From NCBI GenBank assembly GCA_963575645.1, contig OY754470.1:28502501-28566500 (forward strand): a stretch of 64,000 nucleotides of DNA, read 5' to 3'. The notes beneath the pieces were generated by a model. That model was not told where the DNA came from. It was given only the letters and a program-made list of their open reading frames with translations, and ran no database searches. The translations under genes and the position numbers were made by a program. Positions 54,580 to 64,000 of the stretch are shown in pieces. Every line of letters starts with the position of its first letter. Within the stretch, counting starts at the first letter, position 1. Source of the DNA: Xanthostigma xanthostigma. Its lineage: Eukaryota; Arthropoda; Insecta; Raphidioptera; Raphidiidae.

Positions 54580-56349
54580 AATCTTTGTGCTTCAAATACT
54601 TACGATATTTTCAGTACTCGTATCGGGATCGCAGATACGCTATAGATATATAAATATTTAATAGATTGCGGATACACTAGCGCCTCCTGTTCCTGGTCAT
54701 ATGGATGTGTTTTTTAAATATTTTTAATAGATTATTTATTCAACCATAATGCGGAATAAATTGATAATTATTTAAAAATGTAATATTATCATAAGAAAAA
54801 AATATCAAATTTCACATTAAAAACTAGACAGTTTAAACAATCGGCCCTGTTAGCGGTCTTATGTGACGTCATGATATACGATGCTTGTCAGCCCTGATGC
54901 CAAATTGACAATGTAAAATGTTCTAAGCTTTAACATTATATATTTATGCTCAGTTTTGTAATTTTTAATACGTTTCAATTAATAAAATAAGGTTTTGGAG
55001 CGAAATATCACTGTTTACTGCGAGTTTTATTGTTTTTTCCATTAAAATCATATAGAATTTTTAATCTTTTTGTATCTCGCGCGCTTTTTACGCCGTTTTC
55101 CACATTCAAAATGGCTTCTAATTGGAACCATTCCGTACAATGCTCAAGGATAGGCATCCGCTATCTATTTAATATAATATAACTATGAGATGCGCGCTCG
55201 CCTACTACTCGTGCTGAAAACATCGCGCCTGCGTATAAAGATGTATTTATCACACTAGTTGCACAATGTACTATTATGTCTCAATATCTCGGTATAATAA
55301 ATCAGTGCGAGATATATTTTAATTATAACTTTTTTGGTTATTTTGTGACGGAGAACAAATCCGTACAACGGTTTACGGTGCCGCGCAATTTTGAAACACC
55401 CTGGTATGTACGTATCATGTTTACATACGTGCAGTTATTCATTTCAAGTTGAATTAACAAAACACATGTAATATTTTTAATTGGTTACATAACACATATG
55501 TACACTATATCTGCGTTTCACGTTACAGTGATTATAACACTATGAATTTTAAATATACTACAATTTGAATCTTGCAATGAAAATTTGTACATGTAAAATT
55601 TTTCCGAACAAACAAATCAAATATTAATTATTAAATTTGAACGCTAAATGAATCAGTAGATTAAAAATTATTTTATCATTAAACAAATTTTACAATTTTA
55701 ACACTGTGTGTGTAGAAAAAAAAAACGTAATTTTCAAAAATTAGCTTATTATTTATTAACGCAGAATTTAGTAGATTACATGCGATAGGTACATTGTTAA
55801 TTATAATTGGTCAAAATTAAAAACAAACTACAGAGATATGCCGCAATTAACTCAAAACTAGATTGTAGGTTGGTATTAGTGTTGATAGTGATTTTTGTTT
55901 ATCATTAACATTTATAAGCATATGAAAAAAGGACACTAAAGACAATTTTCTGGTAGCACAGATACCTGCAGATTACATATAGCGACACGTCACATGCAAT
56001 ATTGGTCAGTAGAAAATATGTTTCTTTTTTTTAGAAACGGCAATTTTCGCCGGTAAGAGTACGATAACTTGCTATGCAAAATATCCACTGGAAATTCACA
56101 ATTATTGTTTTATATAACATATAACAGCGTTATTGGTCGTTTTAAGTGCGGAAAATTAATTTTTATAAATTAATTTAAAAAAGTTAAATATGGTAGATAT
56201 AGTAAATTGATTTGGAGAGTATTATTTACTATAGCGATCGCTATCTTGTCTCATATAGTGATAAGAAAAGAGAAAGTTATATATACCTGTATCTATGATA
56301 AACAAAGATAGAAATATCAATTGGTTGGAAAGAAATTCAATTGAACGTT
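54580..56349. other. No gene recognised
   Basis: Contains a TTATGTGACGTCATGATATA word near 54860 and a CTCGCGCGCTTTTTACGCCG block near 55080 of repeat-like look, plus ATTTTGAAACACCCTGG at 55390, reminiscent of transposon tips. No structure could be closed. Confidence 0.3.
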
Positions 56350-56802
56350 CAGGGCAGAGTCGTATTTGGAAATTTTAATTTATAAAACGAATTTTAAATT
56401 TAAAACTCACATTTTCATGGAGATTGAAAACTATCGCTTTTTTTGATAAAGGGGTATGCGAATTGTCTCGCAGTGAAACGGGAAGGGGCAAATGTGGAAT
56501 TTTTAAAAAAACAATTCCGGGGTGAACGATAAACGGGTATGCGAATTGTAATTCTGGGGTGAACGATAAAGGGGTATGCGAATTGTCTCGCAGTGAGACG
56601 GGAAGGGGCAAATGTGGAGTTTTTAAAAAAACAATTCCGGGGTGAACGATAAACGGGTATGCGAATTGTAATTCTGGGGTGAACGATAAAGGGGTATGCG
56701 AATTGTCTCGCAGTGAAACGGGAAGGGGCAAATGTTGAGTTTTTAAAAAAACAATTCCGGGGTGAACGATAAACGGGTATGCGAATCTAAATACGACCCT
56801 GC
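56350..56802. mobile_element. hAT-like MITE enclosing a 120-bp tandem array
   Basis: CAGGGCAGAGTCGTATTTGG and AAATACGACCCTG are inverted ends, similar to CAGGGTCGTATTT-type hAT MITEs. No flanking 8-bp repeat was confirmed. Most of the interior is the tandem array described next. Confidence 0.6.
56445..56786. repeat. 120-bp tandem repeat, 2.85 copies, open in frame on minus strand
   Basis: GATAAAGGGGTATGCGAATT recurs at 56445, 56565 and 56685, exactly 120 bp apart, with only a few substitutions. Each unit also holds a half-length relative, GATAAACGGGTATGCGAATT. Because 120 is a multiple of three and the unit has no stop on the minus strand, a 146-codon frame with a 40-residue period (HPGIVFLK, LPLPVSLRDNSHTPLS) appears. 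I regard it as a consequence of the repeat, not a gene. Confidence 0.88.
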
Positions 56803-57595
56803 TTCCATAACACAATCGAAAGCTGCATACAAAGTGAGATAGTTATATAACAATTCTACACCAGTTGCTATGACGTGTATTTGTGATTTTTGATTGGTTA
56901 GATTCAAAAAATGACAGTGAAAGACGAAAAGTAGTTCCATTTTTTTCACGTATTTTTGAGGAAATTTGTGAATAATTCGCAAAGTTTTTTTTTTGAACGT
57001 CAAATTTTAGCGTTTTCTATGACTTAAAAAAAAATTTCAAAATTTGGGTGCATAGTGTTATCGAACTGGACCCATTTTCGCCAAACTAATAATTAATGTA
57101 TTATATTTATTTATAATAAATAGTAAATTTTTCTAAATCATTAGTGTTATAAATATAATTATGTGTTTCGTCGACTTCTACTGGTGCTTCGGCCGATCAG
57201 AAAATTGGTTTGCGTTCACCTTTCGTTCAAGATGATTTCTACAGATGCGTTTTGATGCTGCCATCTGTCAGTCGATGCCTTCAAATAGTGGAAACTGCGT
57301 AAACACGTTACTTCCGCCCAAAAAATGGTCTCAAGTCGCGCCTAAAGAAGTTTTATTTAAAAAATAGATAAAAAAAATGTTTCCCTCCTTTTGACTCACA
57401 AGTATATTAAAATTTCAAAAAAAATATTTTTATTTTCATAAAGGAATTAATTTGAAAAACGTAAGTAGATGGAGAGGCTTAAGTAAGAACGTAAACAAGT
57501 TCTTATAATAATACATGCATTTGTGACATGACGTATGTCTTAATATCTAGTTCATTAACGCTTACAAGTTATATAACTTCACTACATTTTTGTTT
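56803..57595. other. No gene recognised
   Basis: GCGCCTAAAGAAGTTTTATTT at 57339 is one end of the AAGTTTTACTT group; GTGGAAACTGCGTAAACACG and nearby sequence may belong to it. No partner end was found. Confidence 0.35.
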
Positions 57596-57660
57596 CAAAT
57601 AAGATAAGATAAGATTTTTATTGTCACATTATAAAAGTAAGTTACAGTTTACATATTTTT
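57596..57660 (-). mobile_element. CR1-like LINE 3' tail only
   Basis: On the minus strand the sequence ATGTGACAATAAAAATC is followed by TTATCTTATCTTATT, a short-tandem tail of the kind ending CR1-like LINEs. Only the last ~60 bp are recognised. Confidence 0.4.
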
Positions 57661-58035
57661 ATCTACTGGTTCCTTATTAATTATCCAATGGAATAAACTT
57701 AATGCTAACTTGAATGTTGTTTATTAGTAGTTTTATGCGTTACCGTTATTATTTTTTTTTGTATATTTGTTTCAAATATTTCTCCGTTTACCTTAACGTG
57801 AAATTATTTGAAAAATAAGTCTCACAGAAGCCTTGAGTCAACAGAGCTTAACGTCGGCATTTGTACTATATCAGAGGGTGCCAACATTGGATTAAATTTT
57901 AACCGACAATGGAGCATTATTTATCATTATATAACCGAATGAACTCAGGAAGTACAAACATACATATGAGTACGTCAACCAATCAAATCCACTCAAATTG
58001 CTTTTACTGCTACGGTTTTAATTATTATTGTCAAT

Positions 58036-58143
58036 ATGTCAAATCCAACACAGATATCTGCTGCACGAAATAAATGTTCAGTCTGTTCCGTTATTATTGG
58101 CCATGAAGAACTCACCAACAGATGTAAATTATGCCCGATTTAA
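58036..58143 (+). CDS. Possible 35-aa exon with two CxxC pairs
   Basis: From an ATG the frame reads MSNPTQISAARNKCSVCSVI and ends with RCKLCPI and TAA. Cysteines 14/17 and 30/33 form C-x2-C and C-x2-C with 12 residues between, as in small zinc-binding knuckles. The preceding region has no TATA box that I can place. It could be a first exon, a microprotein or chance; no family is recognised. The spacing of the cysteines is the only reason to list it. Confidence 0.25.
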   Translation: MSNPTQISAARNKCSVCSVIIGHEELTNRCKLCPI

Positions 58144-58374
58144 AACATTATTTTTGTATTAAAATTTACAATAATGAAAATTGCAGAATAAAATCAATAA
58201 TTGTTTCCAACAATTTATTTTTTAATCTGTATCGTCATGTGTTGTGACTTCGCCGGGTCTTTATAGCAAAAGGTTATTTCAAATCCATTTTTATGGAATG
58301 TAAATAAATTAAAATGAAGGAAATAAAAAATTAGATACGATTGGAATTGCTATACATTTTTACTTAATTATTGT

Positions 58375-59072
58375 ATTTTTTGTACACTCTCAATTGGAAG
58401 TGTATAGCATTTTTTTTTCAAATGACTACATATATATTTTTTTACATTTTGGAAATATTTTTTTTCTATAAATCCATATGAAATTATCATTAGGTTGCAT
58501 AAGAAAATATTCGAGAAATCGATTTATTAATTAAATACACAGTATTTACAGTACACAGTATTATTAATAATTTACAAATGTGTGGATGCTATATGAAAAA
58601 TTATGAAAAATAATTATTAGTACCTGCGTATTTAAATAACCAATTGATAACGTTTTTTTCTCGAATATTTTCTTATGTAACCCTATGAACATTTTATATG
58701 AATTTGTACAGAAAAAATAGAAATTTCGAAAAGGTCCATCTGAAAAAAAATGCATGTACACGTTCTAGTTGAGTTTGAAGTACAAAAAAATATACTATGT
58801 GAATTTTCCTACGTTATAGTGCGTATTACTAAATTTAATGTAGCCACTGTTCGCTACATATGGAGTAATGTAATTCAGTCCGCCGCGATAGTGGAAAGAT
58901 TCGGGGTTCGTATCCCGATGGTGACATTGTTTGAGAAATAAATTTTTCTAATATAGCGATGTAACAATGGGTGTTTCTTAACAATGTAGCGAACAGTGGC
59001 TACACTTGTAAGTTAAAAAAATATACCTCAGCACTTTCTGATAGTAAATCTCGAGTTGAACAAAAAACTATT
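58375..59072. mobile_element. Foldback element B, copy 2, with nested insertion
   Basis: Shares with 44828-45328 the blocks GCATAAGAAAATATTCGAGA, TTAATTAAATACACAGTA, TTCTCGAATATTTTCTTATG, GCATGTACACGTTCTAGTTG and CTGATAGTAAATCTCGAGTT. The left outer end is more degraded. The right arm is interrupted by 58796-59014. Confidence 0.7.
58796..59014 (+). mobile_element. 219-bp insertion with 12-bp target duplication and B box
   Basis: AAAAAAATATAC occurs at 58784-58795 and 59015-59026; removing one copy plus the insert restores continuity with foldback B copy 1. The insert holds perfect 20-bp inverted repeats, GTAGCCACTGTTCGCTACAT (58840) and ATGTAGCGAACAGTGGCTAC (ending 59003). Between them lies GGGGTTCGTATCCCGATGG, a pol III B box shared with 51598-51730. 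A 12-bp A-rich duplication suggests LINE-type insertion, while the inverted repeats suggest a MITE, so the class is mixed. Confidence 0.65.
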
Positions 59073-59145
59073 TAAACTTTCGATGAACGCACTGTGTACT
59101 ACTATATTTTTACATTCATAAGTCTGTTATGTACTCTGTTTTTAC

Positions 59146-59583
59146 TAGGGCTTCACACGAGACGAGAGTAGACGAGACTATCAAAAATCTCGTCTCGGTC
59201 TCGTCAATCCCTAGAAAATTCAGTCTCGTTCAAGTCTCGGTCTCGTCTCGTTACCAGATGTCTCGTCTCGTCTCGCTTAATTTTAAATCATACTCTGTTG
59301 AGTTTTTTTTTTAAATTTACTATAAAATATGTCACAGATGGTCACCAGATTTTATATTTTGTAAAATATATTGTTTTTTTATTTCGACCTTTTCTAATTT
59401 TTCCAATAAAAACTTTATAAAAAAAAATTTAACGAGACCATAAACGAGACTCTCGGGTTGCACTGTATGTGGTCTCGGTATCGTCCAAAATATTTACCAA
59501 AACGTATCGTCTCGTCTCGTCTCGCTTTTCCGAGACGAGAACGAGACGAGACGAGAAAAATCTCGCTCTCGTGTGAAGCCCTA
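59146..59583. mobile_element. hAT-type MITE of TCTCG repeats with perfect 8-bp duplication
   Basis: Ends TAGGGCTTCACACGAGACGA and its inverse terminating TGTGAAGCCCTA. The octamer GTTTTTAC flanks both sides (59138-59145 and 59584-59591). Both subterminal regions consist of CGAGAC/GTCTCG words, many dozens in all, while the middle is plain AT-rich sequence. The 438-bp element carries no gene. Confidence 0.9.
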
Positions 59584-59858
59584 GTTTTTACCTTAAAAAA
59601 ATAGTTGCGATTGCTGAGATGCACAGTTGTTTTACAATTGCCTAGCAGATGGAAGTATAATTTCGAGTCTCAATTTACTATTGAAAATGACAAATTAACA
59701 ATACTAGGTCCAATTAGCTTTGATAGTAGTTATAAATTTAAAATTCAATTCCAGCAGAGACAAAAATATTTTAAAACATCCTCTCTGTGCACTTTCCGAA
59801 TTAATAGTGTGAAGTTTTTTTAAAACGTTTTAAGAATTCATTCACACATTCGTCGTTA

Positions 59859-60330
59859 TAGTCAGAGTGCCCGTCGGCAAAAATTTTACTGACACATACT
59901 CTCCCCAAACTTTGTATATGGCTTCATTAGGCCTAGTCTGAGACCTATTTCCTCTATGACTTTTCTTGATTTTGGGGCGTTTTCCCTCTAAATTTTCCGA
60001 AAGATTTCGTTTTGACGACATGTAAAAAGTTATAGATACTGTTTGTTTTTTTTTTTTTTTTAATTGGAAATAATGGAAATAATGTTCTCTGACAAATAAC
60101 ATGAACCATTTAAAATGTCTGACACCTCGAATATGTTCGACATATTCGAGGTGTCAGACATTATAAATGGTTCGTGTTATGACATCTTTCGGAAAATTTA
60201 GAGGGAAAACGTCCCAAAATCAAGAAAAATCATAGAGGAAATAGGTGTCAGACTAGGCCTAATGAAACCATATACAAAGTTTAGGGAGAGTATGTGTCAG
60301 TAAAACTTTTGCCGACGGGCACTCTGACTA
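59859..60330. mobile_element. Foldback element, TAGTCAGAGTGCCCGTCGGC ends
   Basis: TAGTCAGAGTGCCCGTCGGC is inverted at GCCGACGGGCACTCTGACTA. Arms continue through CACATACTCTCCC, CATTAGGCCTAGTCTGA, CCGAAAGAT to the exact centre GAATATGTTCGACATATTC at 60128-60146. The left arm has about 75 extra bases including a T run near 60045. The TA at each tip allows a TA duplication. Confidence 0.85.
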
Positions 60331-61645
60331 TTATTACCAGTAATGCTTACATCAAAAAACAACCAGTGACACGACAACTTAATGATAATTTTTAGTCCAT
60401 GAATTTGAGAGTGGTTTAATGTCGCATTATTTTACAGAAACATTAAAATATATTCACACAATAAAACAGAACCTCAATAGAAATGGGAACTTAAGCTTTA
60501 TGCTTTTTTATAATATGTATGCACAAAGCTTCTCGTAATAAAGTTAAATGACCAGTTCATGCTACAACAGTTTTTTTACTAACTTTTTTGTCTCGTTTAT
60601 TCAGAAGTTGATTATACACGGATAATATGTGATAATTTATATTACCGTTTTACATGCGAGATTAAAGCCATTATCACAATTACCTTTAGAAATATTTTTT
60701 CTGGAACGGGTGCAGTTAATTTGTGGCAAGTGTGGGTACATAGATTGAGACAATATGCTGATGACAGGATTTAAAATAGAGTCAGTGTAACCAACCGGCC
60801 TTATCTTCATTGTGCATCAGGTGAGCCAACTGCTCTGTGGTCACGCACGGAAATGGTCTCACTTAGGTATGGCTAAACTATCGTTGGATCCTTTCAAGTA
60901 GGGGGAAGTCCCGTAACGCCGGACGGCACCAGTGTTTCCACCTTAAGGTATTTTTCCCTAAATTTAGGGAAATTTTTTCTATTCAGAGAAATTTTTAGCA
61001 TATATATATTTTTTAGGGTAATTTTCAGGGTAAAATATTAAAAAAAAATACCAATTTAAAAATACTGCACTAGCGCTCCTACGTCAGCTGATCTAAATAC
61101 TGACCCTGTATTACCGACAGCGGATGTTTAAGAATTTAATTTTTAGTTAATTAATATACATTTTAAAAATAATTTATTATTATTTAAAACAAACATTCAA
61201 TTTTAAAAATTTAGTGGAAAATATTTTAAAAACGATGTTTTCTAGGGGATTTTCATTTTAGGGTTAGTGGAAAATCAATTTTGAAAGTGTCAACACCTAG
61301 TTTCAGACACTCGCACGAACTCGACAAGTCACAACGCGTTAGATGCAAAAATCGATGAAAGGGGCGCCATACAGGGTCACGGGACGTGGTTTGCCAATGA
61401 AGCAAACGGCCACGGTGAGAGCAGTCGATTGCTGTTTTTGGCGGGAAAGTATTGCGTCAAATAAATTCCATGTGACAAAGACTAGATACAATGCTCCAGC
61501 TGCCAAGAGGGGACTCATGAAGCATGTGCAGAACATTCATGACTGTAGAAATGCCTATATACGGAGTATGTGATCGATGCACAATGTTTTAAAAATGTCC
61601 GGCACTTGAAGTTAAGTCCGTCCGGTACTAGGTGCCAACGGCAAG
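60331..61645. other. Unassigned; GC-rich block 61310-61640
   Basis: At 60930-61300, CAGTGTTTCCACC and GTGTCAACACCTAG could be decayed hAT-type ends. The 61310-61640 block has frames on both strands (61343-61573 plus; 61339-61536 minus) and a composition unlike its surroundings. The minus frame includes CFIGKPRPVTLYGAPFID. No known domain is recognised, and two overlapping frames argue against simple coding. Confidence 0.25.
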
Positions 61646-62153
61646 GGACCCCGCACAAATCTTATGAGATTTGGTTATAGGTTAAATTGATTAAAAATAG
61701 TTTTATTTTGTAGTTTAAAGGTCACTCAGAAAAATGTCCATGGGCGCATAGCCTAAAAACAAATAGATTTTTAGCTACAAATATGTTTAGCGAGATTTTA
61801 GATATAGGGATATCACAATCTTTAAAAATCCTAAGCTCTAGAAATGTGTTTGCGAGTGCGCTGAATCCGAATATGACAATATTATTTTATTACCTTCCAA
61901 CATTACTTAGTTTCGACTATTTTTCTATTTCTAAAAAAAAGCACAAAAGTTGAACGTAGAACATGTTTCTGAATTCAATAGATATTCCTTTATCTAAAGT
62001 GTCGCCTAACAAAACTGTAGCTAAAAATCTATTGGTTTTTAGGCTATGCGCTCATGGACAATTTTTCTTAGTGACCTTTAAACTGTACTAAAATAAAACC
62101 ATTTTTGATCAATTTAACTGAGCACCAAATCCCATAAGGTCTGTGCGGGGTCC
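61646..62153. mobile_element. TIR element with about 140-bp arms, GGACCCCGCACA ends
   Basis: GGACCCCGCACAAATCTTAT is inverted at the right end CTGTGCGGGGTCC. Arms share AAAGGTCACTCAGAAAAATG, GGGCGCATAGCCTAAAAAC and GATTTTTAGCTACA. About 220 bp of unique sequence lies between. No coding sequence. Confidence 0.85.
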
Positions 62154-62165
62154 GTTACATTTTTT

Positions 62166-62467
62166 CTTACCAAAACTTCATTATAAATATGCTTATGCTA
62201 TGCAGAAGTTTGACGAATTTTTGTTGATGGATTTTGATTTTATAATTCATAAATAATGTTACATTTCTCGAAGTAGTTTTTATTTTGTTTTCTGTGAACG
62301 ACGTACATGGTCGTAAAACGTCGTGTTTCGTCAAAAAAATGTAGTTTATGACGATCCTCCTTTCTCCCTTCTCAAGTGACGCCACTAACTTCATTACACA
62401 CGAGCTAGTACTAAAAAAAAAAACAATGATCAAAATTTTAACCACTCAAAAAGGTTTGCCATCACTG
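62166..62467 (+). mobile_element. 3' part of CAGTGATGGCGAACC-family hAT MITE
   Basis: AAGTGACGCCACTAACTTCA, ACGAGCTAGTACTAAAAAA and the terminal AAAGGTTTGCCATCACTG match 6960-7059. The left end is absent. Confidence 0.65.
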
Positions 62468-63206
62468 TACACCTACTAGAGTATTCTGACATAGTAAATA
62501 TTTTGTAATGCGATGACACCTCATGTTTAGATATATAATTAAAAGAACCACGCGGGACTAAGGTTTGTGAAAGTCTGCCACGCCTGTTACAATACAGGTG
62601 TCCATAATATTATACGAAAAGGACAATGTATGGTGCCTATAAATATTAAAGTGTATATAAAAAAAAGTTGAGGGAAAGAAAGATGGAAAAAGGAAATCGT
62701 TGTGAGTGAAAAAGAGAGGTCGGGATTTAACATCCGTTTTGCAATAAATCCAGAAGCGTATAGAGGATACAGGGAAGTTAATTGCGTTGGAAAAAAACAA
62801 CTATTTATCGCTTTCCCGCGGCGCACTTGGTTCTTCTGCCCTCTGTCCGTCTCACTCCGCCACTGTCTATCCGTCTCACTTCAGTGACGTCGTTTGTATC
62901 GCACGATGATAAATACGTTCATATAATTTTATTTTTACGCGCTAACCGCAACAAAACATCTTTTTGATAGCCATTTATATTGCCCTATACATGTAGCCGA
63001 TTCAAAGTTTTTTATACGTGTTGGCCCCTATGTCTACCGTATCGTCATTTGTAGTGTTATTAGCTGTATTTTATTATTTCGTTATAGTTGACCCTCGTTT
63101 ATCTTTACTTACAAATGCAGTTGTAATTTTCATTCACAAAACATTACTCGCTCTCAAAATTAACATTTGACAGATAGTTACAGTTATATAAACTGTATTA
63201 TTTTAT
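62468..63206. other. No gene recognised
   Basis: Several overlapping frames of 60-80 codons at 62558-62967 on both strands contain no domain. CTCTGTCCGTCTCACTCCGC at 62840 is repeated in part at 62865, a small direct duplication. Confidence 0.35.
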
Positions 63207-63857
63207 CATTCCAACCCACAAGTTTGAGTAAAAAATCACTTTTCAAAAATTTTACAATATCTTTCCGTTTTGAGGTCCTCCGAATCCCAAAAAACATATT
63301 TAAAAAAAAAAAACTCTGTGCGTCTGTTAGTCTGTTTGTCTGTGAACAGTGAACACGATACAGGTCAAACGGATGAGTGGATTGAAAACAAATTTTGGGA
63401 GGATGTTTGGTATGCAAATATGAAGAGCCCTATTGTTTTTGGGGAAAATCGGCGCATGCGCAGAGGAGATATATGCTATAACGGTCTTTTTTATATAATA
63501 ATGGTATACTTTTTATGACGGATTATTATTCTATTTATTTTTTCAAGAAAGTTTTGTTTAAATTTTTTTTCTAAACTATACAGTTTCGGAAGTATTTTGA
63601 AAATAAAAAAATTCAGCCGCTCTTTTGTTTTATGGATCTGTCAGAAATAAACCAGTTAGGTATGCTTTGATTAATTTTTACATGACGTGGAACATATTAT
63701 GTAGATAACCATGGCAACGAATAGTAATTATCGAATACTAGCCATTACTCGCGTCACCTCACGCGATATCAGAAATTTTATTTTCTTTATTATAATCAAA
63801 TGTCAACATTTTTGAAGTTGTAATGGTCCCGTCGCCCAATTGGCTGGAATTTTTTTT
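63207..63857 (+). repeat. Interspersed repeat family A, copy 6
   Basis: Complete: begins CATTCCAACCCACAAGTTTG and ends CCAATTGGCTGGAATTTTTT. It has TGTGAACACGATACAGGTCA, GGAAAATCGGCGCATGCGCA and GATAACCATGGCAACGAATA. Of all copies it is closest to copy 1. Confidence 0.75.
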
Positions 63858-64000
63858 CTGTATTTGCGACCCGGTCTGGCACACCCGGGTGCGATAGATA
63901 TAGAATAAAATAGAAGTTTATTGTGTAAAGAAAATTTTTTTTACATGGGAGTGCGATAGATATATTTTGTTATCGGAAAATTCTGCAAAATGTATTTCAT
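63858..64000. other. Window end, unassigned
   Basis: AT-rich; the word GGGAGTGCGATAGATATA and CCGGGTGCGATAGATATA near 63880-63965 is a short direct repeat. Confidence 0.3.

Noticed and set aside
54339..54645. Overlapping 80-96 codon frames
   Set aside because: They lie in the GC-rich GGCCGCTG MITE and are not kept open in the sister copy at 14915-15350.
56375..56815. 146-codon minus-strand frame, the longest in the window
   Set aside because: It is produced by a 120-bp tandem repeat with no stop in that frame inside a MITE; no start context or domain.
62558..62967. Five overlapping frames of 60-80 codons
   Set aside because: They overlap on both strands without domains and reflect a mildly GC-richer patch.
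1..64000. CRISPR array, operons, bacterial promoters or Shine-Dalgarno sites
   Set aside because: The sequence has eukaryotic transposons, SINEs and splice-like signals and no arrays of uniform repeats with unique spacers.

Overview
The window looks like intergenic or intronic nuclear DNA from an arthropod, most likely an insect and possibly a lepidopteran. The reasons are the strong AT bias, the absence of any long open reading frame, many nested non-autonomous transposons, Helitron ends of the kind common in moths and butterflies, recurrent GTAGGTACCTA-like words, and CR1-like LINE 3' ends. The order-level assignment is inference. No intact host gene can be supported. Nearly all reported open frames are short and lie in repeats, so the annotation is mainly a map of mobile elements and their decayed coding pieces.

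Layout. 0-7 kb: Helitron-like elements, one carrying a tRNA-Lys-like insert; a 367-bp palindrome with a Penelope/hammerhead-like motif; repeat family A; two hAT-type MITEs (one with a perfect 8-bp target duplication). 7-17 kb: another hAT MITE, TIR elements, 49-bp tandem repeats, a SINE tail with an (AAT)n tract, a large foldback, a CR1-like LINE 3' end, a MITE of the GGCCGCTG family and a GACTTCAA-type element. 17-28 kb: a broken THAP-domain first exon followed by a consensus splice donor, a 1.08-kb element with AACTTCCCGCT ends and 156-bp internal tandem repeats, a SINE with 16-bp target duplications, several palindromes and a 3-copy direct repeat. 28-37 kb: a pair of inverted arms about 3.9 kb apart enclosing a TATA/initiator promoter-like block; a Helitron split by a 963-bp foldback; a 1.17-kb TIR element carrying a decayed Cys-rich protein gene with its own nested MITE. 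37-48 kb: foldbacks, a Penelope-like motif, a second CR1-like 3' end, more family A copies, and a second Helitron with the tRNA-Lys-like insert. 49-64 kb: foldbacks, a second Penelope-like palindrome, a complete GGCCGCTG MITE, a MITE with 120-bp tandem repeats, a foldback carrying a B-box-containing insertion with 12-bp target duplications, a TCTCG-rich hAT MITE with a perfect 8-bp target duplication, and the sixth family A copy.

The genes do not form a pathway. What links them is mobility: self-mobilising classes (Helitron, hAT, CR1/LINE, Penelope-like) and elements that depend on them (MITEs, SINEs). Four coding remnants are recognised: two CR1-like reverse transcriptase C-termini, one THAP exon, and one Cys-rich 'DDCxFxC' protein lying inside terminal inverted repeats. 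The most interesting leads are the hammerhead-like motifs in palindromic Penelope-type ends, the tRNA-bearing Helitron subfamily, and the TIR-flanked Cys-rich gene. None is a proven new system.
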